Assembly: GCA_027596035.1 (NCBI GenBank)
Contig: JADGJA010000538.1
Location: 1 to 15,688, forward strand
Source of the DNA: Thoreauomyces humboldtii
Taxonomy: Eukaryota; Chytridiomycota; Chytridiomycetes; Spizellomycetales; Powellomycetaceae
DNA length: 15,688 nt
Direction: 5' to 3'
Part shown: in pieces, positions 1-8,592 of the stretch
Layout of the letters: every line of letters begins with the position of its first letter
Numbering within the stretch: the stretch's first letter is position 1
The notes under the pieces: generated by a model
Told to the model about the DNA's origin: nothing
Seen by the model: the letters and a program-made list of their open reading frames with translations, nothing else
The model's database searches: none
Made by a program: the position numbers and the translations under genes

Positions 1-470
1 CTAGAGAGAAGGGAGCTCAGGCTCTTCACCGGCGATCGTACAGGTGACGAAGCCGCTGCCTCCTTCTTCTCGGCCCCTAACAAAAGCGACTGGCTTTTGC
101 TTCGTCGGGCTTGAATCGCTGCGGCCTCGCGCTGCTTGCTTTGCTTTCGCTCAAGTTCTGCGTGCTGGCAGCTGCGCTGGGAGGGAGATGTGTGTCGATC
201 GCGATGCGCAGACTGTTGGCGCTTCCTTTTGTGGGGAGTGGTGGCGGGTTATCGTATAGACTGGACTGACTGGCACGGACGCTTCGAGATCCGTCATTGT
301 GAGCCAATGCATCGGACACTCTTTGTGTGCTGCCAAATTGTTTCTCGACGGACTGAGCGGCTGTTGAAACGCTGGTAGGGTTTCCTGATGCATCCGGCGC
401 CCCTGATGGACGGTAGCCTATCGAGATGTCTCCTTCGGATGGCAAAGTAGAGCCTCCAAGAAAGATCGAC
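1..470 (-). other. Serine/proline-rich possible coding stretch, frame-broken, running off the left edge
   Basis: A minus-strand frame is open from about 470 down to a stop at 77-79. It has a protein-like, low-complexity composition rich in Ser, Pro, Ala and Gln, for example a segment reading YDNPPPLPTKGS. Beyond that stop, a +1-shifted frame stays open to base 1 with the same flavour (it reads SSPVRSPVKSLSSLLS), as if a single indel near 70-80 broke one longer reading frame. There is no upstream ATG in frame; a TAA lies just above 470. I recognise no domain. It may be the body or tail of a gene whose main part lies left of the window, a pseudogene, or a chance open frame. Its upper end abuts, in another frame, the point where the transporter fragment at 438-951 stops resembling its family, which suggests a rearrangement junction. 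Confidence 0.25.
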
Positions 471-951
471 TGGTTTTATAACGTTGGTGGTTCTGGCTAA
501 GATACGAGTAATGACCGTAGCGAGCGCTAGGTGCCATGTAGTGAGAAACATCGGGAATGCTGGTCGAAGAGGGTGGGTAAGCAGATGAAACCTCCTGAGC
601 CGCTGTGGCTAAAAGCGCTTTACGAACCGAAAGTAGCTGTGTGCAGAATGTACTTGTTGAACAATATGACCGTCCCCGACAAGAATATCCAGGATCTGTA
701 AGAGCACGACGGTGTCACTCTTGGTATGAACACCCGCTGATCATAAAGCGAACTCTTCCATACCCGATATAGAGCGCCGGATGCCCTGTCAACGGACCCA
801 GGGCTTTCTCAGCCAGCGGCAGGGACGATGTAGAACGGCCTTCGCTTGCCGAATGCCGATAGGTAATACCGGAGTCGTTTCCATCCTCGGCATGGACGGC
901 AGTATCGCGTATTCGTGGCGAGACATGGGTGGGCTTGCTGCTTTTGCTCAT
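438..951 (-). pseudogene. Triose-phosphate/nucleotide-sugar transporter (TPT family), N-terminal fragment
   Basis: Three exons can be joined in phase: 951-764, 695-628 and 559 to about 438. The introns are 763-696 (GTATGG...TTACAG) and 627-560 (GTTCGT...ACCAG). The predicted protein has a 50-residue hydrophilic cytosolic N-terminus ending in HPALYIG. A first membrane segment follows, reading GSWIFLSGTVILFNKYIL, then a second containing FPMFLTTWHLALATVITRIL and then ARTT. These are the hallmark start of fungal DUF250/TPT carriers (W..LS..VILFNK, then FP..LTTWHL.FAT...ILARTT). After VDLSWRLYFAI, where the family normally continues with a PIG motif and eight more membrane segments, the similarity stops. 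The frame runs into unrelated sequence and a stop at 294-296. I infer a truncated or rearranged gene. An assembly error or an exon I failed to find is the alternative. It is not part of the intact cluster, but it is a second sugar-nucleotide-type carrier beside it. ACGCGT lies at 953-958, directly before the ATG. Confidence 0.65.
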
Positions 952-1715
952 AACGCGTGTCGTTTTCGGGCAGCGTAGCGAGCCAGGACGTCCTCACGTC
1001 TTAGCCGGAGGTCGGGGGAAGGAGATAAAACAAAACGTGGAAAGTGTAGCAGACGGTGAGGACGACGCCGACGAGAGATCGAGAAAGACAGAGGGAGAGC
1101 GGCGATGATGCGAATACGAGGAGGAGCGCGTTGCCGTCGAACACGCGGGATTTGCAGCTCCTTGCTCATGTCAGCGGCGCGCTGTCCAGTTTCAAAACTT
1201 TTGTCAACTTTGCCTGCACGAGTGAGTGAGTGGCTATGCTCTCGATTTCCTATTTCCCCCCGCGACGGCCGGAGAACAACAGTGACGAAGACGATGAAAG
1301 GCGCGCTTAGAACGAGGGACGTGAGAATGAGACGAGGTGCGTTCCATCACTTGATGCACATTATAGATTGAAATGCAAGAAGGAACGCGCAAGCTTGGAG
1401 AGTCTGGGTTGACAGTACTGCATGCTATCCTCAAGCGCAGCATTGCAGTCACAACCCAGTTTTTGACCCAACCATCCTGCCTACTCAATTACCCTACCTG
1501 GCATGTCATGCTTCTATGATATGGCGTCGACGACGTCCGAAAGCTAGCTAGTAGCTACTCACTTCAAACCATATATTCCAAACCCTCACCTCACGCTGTC
1601 AACGGTACACTCGGATCACTTGGCAGATCATAGGTTTCCAGTTAGATAGTAACACATTCGTTAGGTTAAAACACAGTGGAGGCATAAGCACTAGCTCGGG
1701 GGATGCGCTGACACC
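952..1715. other. Spacer without recognised gene
   Basis: About 760 bases with only short, unconvincing open frames on either strand. It presumably holds the promoter of the truncated transporter (reading left) and the decayed 3' flank of the copia fragment. I looked for a long terminal repeat boundary or polypurine tract after the pol stop at 1716-1718 and did not find one. Confidence 0.5.
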
Positions 1716-2216
1716 TTAATGTGCGGAGGGACGGGCAACCGGAACGGTCGGTGATGGAAGGTACTCCAAGAAGATGGTGTCGTCCGCAATCTTCTCACGG
1801 ATGTAGTGATGCCGGATGTCAATGTGCTTGGTGTGAGCGTGATGGATGGCGTTCTAGGCTAAGGCGATACACGACTGATTGTCTTCGTATATGACCGTAA
1901 AAGAGAGCGAGGGTCGGTGCGCATCCGGCAATAAGAGCTGTCGGAGAAGCGTTCGGAGCGACACCGCTTCGCGGGCGGTCAATGTGATGGCCATGTATTC
2001 TGCTTCCGTAGAAGATACTCTGTGCGTGACCCTGCGCCACTAGGCGCACCTTGTGGCGGGCGACGGAACCGTCCAGGGCGAGTTTGTCAATCAGAACGAC
2101 ACGACTGCCGACTACCTTGCGTCCTAAGGGTAAGTGAGGGGAAGCCACGTACAATTTCGGCGTGTGCCGCTAGCTCTAACTTCGTAAGCAGCTTCCCACG
2201 CTAGAGCTTCGCGCAT
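1716..2216 (-). mobile_element. Ty1/copia retrotransposon relic (pol: reverse transcriptase start joined to RNase H)
   Basis: Read on the minus strand. A copia RT entry region is seen near 2216-2130 (REALAWEAAYEV..., then NCTWLPLTYP). After a frameshift near 2130 comes GRKVVGSR and DGSVARHKVRLVAQGHAQ, the conserved start of the RVT_2 domain. Immediately after that, without the YVDD-containing core, the frame continues as STEAEYMAITLTAREAVSLR, then EDNQSCIALA, then an in-frame TAG, then NAIHHAHTKHIDIRHHYIRE, ending at a TAA at 1716-1718. The second part is the C-terminal RNase H region of copia pol. The element thus has a large internal deletion, a frameshift and a nonsense codon. It is dead and fragmentary. 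No gag, integrase or LTR is visible. Confidence 0.9.
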
Positions 2217-2527
2217 CGTGTCGGGGGGGGGGGGGTGGACTGATCTGGAGAAATCGTCGCGGCCGCCGCAAGCGCCAGGGGGACAGCGGGAGCGATCGTG
2301 AGTATAAGTGGGCATTGTTCTCAAAGGGAGATAGCGTAAGCACCGTTTCCAACAAACCCGTCAACGCGTCGCGGTTTCCTTCCTCGGCTGCACGCACCAA
2401 AACCTGAACCTGGCTGGCTGTCTAATTTAATTTACCCTTGACAACACGTACATGAGTCGAGTCGTTCTGATCAATCCTCTCAAGGAATTAACATTACAAC
2501 CCGGATCCAAATATAGCGAGCAAGACC
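2217..2527 (+). promoter_or_regulatory. Upstream region of the GDP-fucose transporter gene; 13-base G tract
   Basis: Spacer between the copia relic and the transporter start codon. It contains an uninterrupted run of 13 G at 2223-2235 and the palindrome ACGCGT at 2364-2369, 158 bases before the ATG. No open frame here looks real. Confidence 0.4.
2364..2369. promoter_or_regulatory. ACGCGT palindrome in transporter promoter
   Basis: Exact ACGCGT, the core bound by fungal APSES-type regulators such as MBF (MCB box). The same hexamer is found in every other promoter region of the cluster (6475, 8497, 12802). A regulatory role is inferred from recurrence only. Confidence 0.3.
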
Positions 2528-3996
2528 ATGAACAGAACCTACAGTACAGCTCACCCTGCAAATGAGTCAAATGGCAACGTGAGCGTCCAAGTTCCTGACC
2601 TTGAACAGGATGACTATCGACCCGCAAAGCCCGCTAGGCCCAAAGGCTATCTAGTTCCGCTGTCGGTCACTTTTTATATGGTATCGTCCATCGGTAAGCG
2701 ATACTTTTCCTGAAATGGTTCCCTGGACACGAGCATTTTACAGTATTGACAAGCAAGGTCGTCCCATATATGTCACAGTTATGCTGGTGGCCAATAAGAT
2801 GGTGCTCCTAAAGGTCGCCCTGCCAGTGACCTTCCTTTGGATCCAACTCATCATCGCGGTTGCGCTTCTTCACGCAAGCGCCTTCCTAGGGTGGTTCGTT
2901 ATCCCAACCGTTAACGTTGCCATGTCTCTGAACCTATGGCCCGTCGTGGCCATGAACGTTGTTGGACTGACGCTTAACACGTATACGATCCAAATGGGGG
3001 ATGCGAGCTTTTATCAGGTAAGTGCAAAACAGGAAGCCAGATGCAAGACGCACGGAGCCATGATTCAATTGCTAAATTTATAATTTCGGTTTACCCAATT
3101 AGATTGCACGGGGCCTCGTACTGCCGCTTACGGTAGCGCTTTCCTGGATGTATTTGGATCGGCCGTCGGCAAAGGTCCTTGGAGCCTGCGGCCTGGTCAC
3201 TGGAAGCTACCTACTGGGGACGCTCGGAGACTCTGTATCTGTGCACATCAGTACAGGTGCCATCCTCTTTGGCGCGCTGTCCTCCGTCACTACTGCGGGA
3301 CACGCCATCGTCATCAAGCAGGCTATGGGCTCAGGAGGCAACACGATCGATCTTGTGTATTACAACAACCTTCTGTCCGCCATCTTCTTCCCCATCGTGA
3401 TGCTGGTCACCGGAGAAGCCCGGACCTGTCAAACTTACGTTGCTCGGATGTTGGACGCGGACTCTGCCGCGGGGCTCGACTACAATGATGCAAAAACCTT
3501 CGTAGTTGGCTGTCTTTTGACGGTGAGAAAAAGGAAACCAGGGCCGGGAGGGCAGTTTTAATGGGTGGACTGTCTTGCTTAATGAAAACATGAATTCACG
3601 TTGTAGGGCACGCTAGGGTTTCTTCTCAACGTCGCGAGCTTCTTCCTGATCAAGGTGACTTCCCCAGTGACTCACGTTGTATCGTCGGCAGCTCGAGGAG
3701 TGTACGTATGCATCGCAGAAAACGAGTACGAGCGGTATACCATGAACATTGTAGCTCATTTTTCTTGTTGTTTGGGTCATCCTGCCTTTAACAGTCTGCA
3801 GACAGTAGTTGCTGTCATCCTCTTCAACGACACGGTGACGACTGTTCGTGCCGGCTCCCTAGTGGGTATCACCTTGGGCTCGGGACTTTACACGTGGATA
3901 AAGCATCTGGAGACGCAGAAACCCGCAGAGCTTCCCTTCAAGCAACTCCGCTTCCCTCAAGCGGCGTGGGTTATAAAAAGTGTTACGGCGGACTGA
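2528..3996 (+). CDS. GDP-fucose transporter (SLC35C1-like), Golgi membrane
   Basis: The exons are 2528-2693, 2779-3017, 3103-3522, 3607-3701 and 3795-3996. All junctions are in phase and give 373 residues, the usual size for the family. The protein is a multi-pass carrier expected to exchange GDP-fucose for GMP across the Golgi membrane. Family marks include VANKMVLL in the first membrane helix (residues about 60-67), YYNNLLSAIFFP (221-232), TSPVTHVVSSAARGV (293-307) and GSGLYTWIKHLE (335-346). The TSP.TH..S..A and GS..YTW...E motifs match SLC35C1 GDP-fucose carriers better than the Vrg4-type GDP-mannose carriers, which use a GALNK signature that I do not see. The hydrophilic N-terminus of about 45 residues starts at the first ATG in a good context. 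Introns are 85, 85, 84 and 93 nt. It converges with the dehydratase gene, 522 bases away. The context, with both GDP-fucose biosynthetic enzymes nearby, supports the substrate. A GDP-mannose or other sugar-nucleotide substrate remains possible. Confidence 0.88.
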
Positions 3997-4518
3997 TTCT
4001 GAATAAAATGGTAGAGAGAGATAGCAGGTTGGGCTCCCCGTCCACGGAAGCATGATCCGTAGCGGTCGAAGCTAGATCCCCGCTGGTAAGCGTTGTTTAT
4101 TGAGCATAGATCCGAGGAGGGAGTGCTCGATAGTGGAAACTGCTCAACGCTGTGTAGATTGACTAGGTATTGTGTGTTATTATTGCTTATAGTTTTTAGG
4201 CGGCGAGCGGAAAACGGTCTACCGGTAAGCTAAGAAGGAAGGGGCTGTGCAAGCTATCTAAGTATACGCGGTTAAATGGTCCTTTGGCGCAAGTCCATGA
4301 ATGCACAACATTGGTACCCATCAGTGATTTGACTGCCAGGGCAGACGCATCATACGGTGAGGCGGCACCGTCTAGACAAGGAGGTGCAGAAGGTTCAGGC
4401 TTAAAGTGATCATTTTAATTGTCTTCAGCGTTGTACCCTAGCTGACGATCGCTCAAGTTTCGTATACGCCAACTGAAAGGAGCCTGAACTTATGTCGAAC
4501 TTGGTAAGACAAGAGTAA
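3997..4518. other. Convergent intergenic region
   Basis: About 520 bases between the stop of the transporter (+) and the stop of the dehydratase (-). It must carry both 3' ends. I see no open frame, repeat or RNA gene in it. Confidence 0.5.
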
Positions 4519-6380
<1,862 letters not shown>

Positions 6381-7035
6381 GATGCTAAAAGATTTGGAGT
6401 TAAACAGAGGAATTTGGAGCAGGGAAAGAGGGAGCTTGTATGTAGGAGGATTGGGGCGCAAAACGCCAAAACCAACGCGTCTTGGCGGCTGCGCCAGGTG
6501 TGCGCAGCAAATACCGTCAAATATATGCTTAGACCTGTCAAACACTGTCGTTGCCTTCCTTGCTGTCAGGTCTCTCGCATAGGGCTCGACCCGTGGCAAA
6601 AACGAAATGCATTATTGTGCTTGCGCACAGAAGCAGCTGACATGCCTCGCCCAAACCTGACGTTAGATTTGACTTAACTGTGGTATTTCATGCGAGCACT
6701 GCAGGGGTAGCTGTTATTGAGATCGAGGTCCTCAAGGATATTACTGAAGTGGATAAGTGATATAGGCTGCTAGGCTTTACGAATGGTAAATGTTATATTT
6801 GCTATAGGTCACCAAGAGGAAAAGGTCTCTCGTCGAGGAGTATTAGGGGCAAGGGGAGGTTTGACAGTTCAAACGAAGGACTAGATATCCTCAACAGCTG
6901 TTACGGCCAGTATATAGAACGTCATGATAATATCCGAAGGGGAATCAATGGCCAAGGATGCTTGCTCTGTATCGCGGTAGGAATATATATTTGTGTAGGT
7001 ATGTAGATATGTATCTCTGAAAATTCCACGGATCC
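6381..7035 (-). promoter_or_regulatory. Upstream region of the dehydratase gene and 3' flank of the GT15-like gene
   Basis: About 650 bases with no convincing open frame. The dehydratase promoter should lie in the part nearest 6380. ACGCGT is found at 6475-6480, 95 bases before the ATG. The right part, next to the tandem repeat at 7036-7197, must hold the 3' end of the GT15-like transcript. Confidence 0.4.
6475..6480. promoter_or_regulatory. ACGCGT palindrome in dehydratase promoter
   Basis: Exact ACGCGT, 95 bases upstream of the dehydratase start. It is one of four promoter copies across the cluster. Function is inferred from recurrence only. Confidence 0.3.
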
Positions 7036-7197
7036 AAGTTCCCCATGCCTCAAACTTCCCATAAGGCGGTGCCAGGTGCTGCGAGCATTGCGCTTTTACT
7101 GCCTCTAGGTTTAGGTAAGTTCACCATGCCTCAAACTTCCCACAGAGTGGTGCCAGTTGCTGCGAGCATTGCGCTTTTACTGCCTCTGGGTTTGGGT
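7036..7197. repeat. 81-bp tandem direct duplication, two copies, about 90% identical
   Basis: Copy 1 is 7036-7116 and copy 2 is 7117-7197, with 8 differences, 6 of them transitions. Copy 2 encodes the last residues and stop of the GT15-like protein. Copy 1 lies just beyond the stop. The period is 27 codons, so copy 1 continues the same reading frame and stays open past the stop (it reads LNLEAVKAQCSQHLAPPYGK against NPEAVKAQCSQQLAPLCGK). The TGA (bases 7121-7123) exists because copy 2 has TCA where copy 1 has TCC on the plus strand. Confidence 0.93.
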
Positions 7198-8423
7198 CCT
7201 GTTTGTGTATGAGATACTCGCGCCAAGGATATTTGGATGTCGTCAGGTTGTCGAAGAAGCCGAAAAGGAGGGGCCACACCGCTGTATTTAAGCGTCGAGA
7301 GCTGGATCAAAGACTTGAATCCTGCCGTTAAAACAGATTTGGTTGTCTTACCTTGCTCTCCCCATCTCTCGTTCCACGGCCAGTTTTCGACGAGATGGCC
7401 CATGAAGTCGAAGTAGGCCTCCGAGTGGAAGAACTTGGTCTCAGCTACTGCCCACCAGCCTGACCAGCGAGATCCTCGATTGGCCAGCATCTTGTGCTTT
7501 CGCGGTTCGGCTGCTCCGACGAGCTCCGCATAGCGGGCTGCAGTATCGTAGAGACTGGATATGCAAGGCTCATACTCCATCTCGCTCGGCTCGAACTGGA
7601 CGTACGAAAAGGCGAAATTTCGTTGAGCTATGAGATCGAAGGGATCCGTCGGCAGCGGCGAGATAAGATACGTGTCCGTGTCCATTCGCCACCAGTAGTC
7701 GTACGGCTTTAGGAATCCGGTTTTGAAAACGTAGTATATCCACCAGGGCCCCATAAGGCAGTAGTCCGATGGAAACTTCATGGTCCCGCATCTGCAGATC
7801 TCGTCCCACATGACGGTTCCAGCAGCCACCGCATCGGTTAAGACGGCCGGGAAATGCCACACAGCCGATACATCGACCAGCTTCATTTCGGCGGTGGTGT
7901 AGGTAGCGAGCTTCAGCTGTTCGGACATCGACAATCCCGTGTGAAACAGTAGGATGGGATAGCATGCGTACTTGTTGAATTGATCTTCAAGACGGGAAAG
8001 GGCGATGGCAATCTCGCCTAGCATCTCTGCTTTCTGATCCGCTGCGTTGGCGCCCAAGGTGTACACGACTACACCATTGTGCCCTTTTCGTAGATGGACT
8101 TTGCGGTCAGCATTATAAACTGGCCGTATCAAACCAATAGTGTTGCTCATACTTGGTGGATGATCACAGGTTGCATTTTTCGGCTTGTGCAACGACAGCT
8201 TGTAATCCGCTTCACTGGTTGGTTGGACATTAAGGTACTTGTGAGCAGAAGGGGGCATTGGAAAAGTGGTGGACGTGGTGCGTTGTGTTGAGTGGTCCTG
8301 GCTTAGGATTAGAACCGCGGAGGATGCTCCTCCGCTCATGTAGCCGAGCGTGAGAAGCACGAGGAGCAGAAATGTCAACAGAACGAGGCGGTTCAGCTTG
8401 AAAGTGACCTTTACAGAATGCAT
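7121..8423 (-). CDS. GT15-like (KRE2/MNT1-type) alpha-mannosyltransferase, type II Golgi membrane protein
   Basis: Two exons, 8423-7352 and 7281-7121, with a 70-nt intron (GTAAGA...ATACAG), give 410 residues. Without splicing, the frame would end in a sequence with no family resemblance; with it the conserved block NERWGEQAVWPLLFGFFDN is restored. A single N-terminal anchor (about 12-28, LVLLTFLLLVLLTLGYM) follows a short basic tail, the type II Golgi topology. The layout resembles GT15 enzymes: YYVFKTGFLKPYDYWWRMDTD (230-250) corresponds to the KRE2 block FF..P.L..Y.YYWRVEPD. SGWWAVAETKFFHSEAYFDFM (321-341) and NERWGEQAVW correspond to W.NFEI...F..S..Y..FF and ERWGDAPVH. The usual E-P-D metal/nucleotide motif is replaced by D-T-D at 248-250, so donor and acceptor may differ from GDP-mannose and mannan. 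It diverges from the fusion gene across a 169-base promoter. Length is normal for the family. A distant GT-A relative outside GT15 is the alternative. Confidence 0.68.
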
Positions 8424-8592
8424 TGGTTGTTGGCTTTGTTTTGCTTAGTTGAAGAGGAATCAGGATATTTGTATTGAACATTTGCGAGAAGGTAGGACGC
8501 GTTGCTGCGCTACGACGCGCGTCAGCTTTAGCACTACCCGTGCGTAAGACCCGTAGGAGTTTTTCTCGAACAAGAAACCGTTCCCCCCTACG
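8424..8592. promoter_or_regulatory. Shared divergent promoter (GT15-like gene / DUF268-fucosyltransferase gene)
   Basis: Only 169 bases separate the two start codons, which point away from each other, so the pair must share or interleave control elements. ACGCGT is at 8497-8502, 74 bases before the minus-strand ATG and 91 before the first plus-strand ATG. A second CG-rich patch with GACGCGCGTC lies at about 8513-8522. Confidence 0.6.
8497..8502. promoter_or_regulatory. ACGCGT palindrome in the divergent GT15/fusion promoter
   Basis: Exact ACGCGT roughly midway between two divergent start codons. A single palindromic site could serve both genes. Inferred from recurrence in the cluster. Confidence 0.3.

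Noticed and set aside
1105..1488. Short open frames on both strands in the left spacer
   Set aside because: Arg/Ser-rich low-complexity translations, no motif, no splice structure linking them to anything; expected by chance in GC-rich spacer.
2223..2235. 13-base G tract as a telomere or G-quadruplex signal
   Set aside because: A simple homopolymer without repeated G-runs in the right spacing or a telomere unit; most likely slippage next to a decaying retroelement.
7036..7197. Repeat-induced point mutation (RIP) acting on the 81-bp duplication
   Set aside because: Most differences are transitions, but there are only eight, in both directions, and the repeat is far shorter than the lengths RIP is known to act on.
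7131..7351. Unspliced C-terminus of the GT15-like protein ending at 7131
   Set aside because: The frame from 7351 onward has no family resemblance, while removing the 70-nt intron restores NERWGEQAVWPLLFGFF and a different, phase-correct end at 7121.
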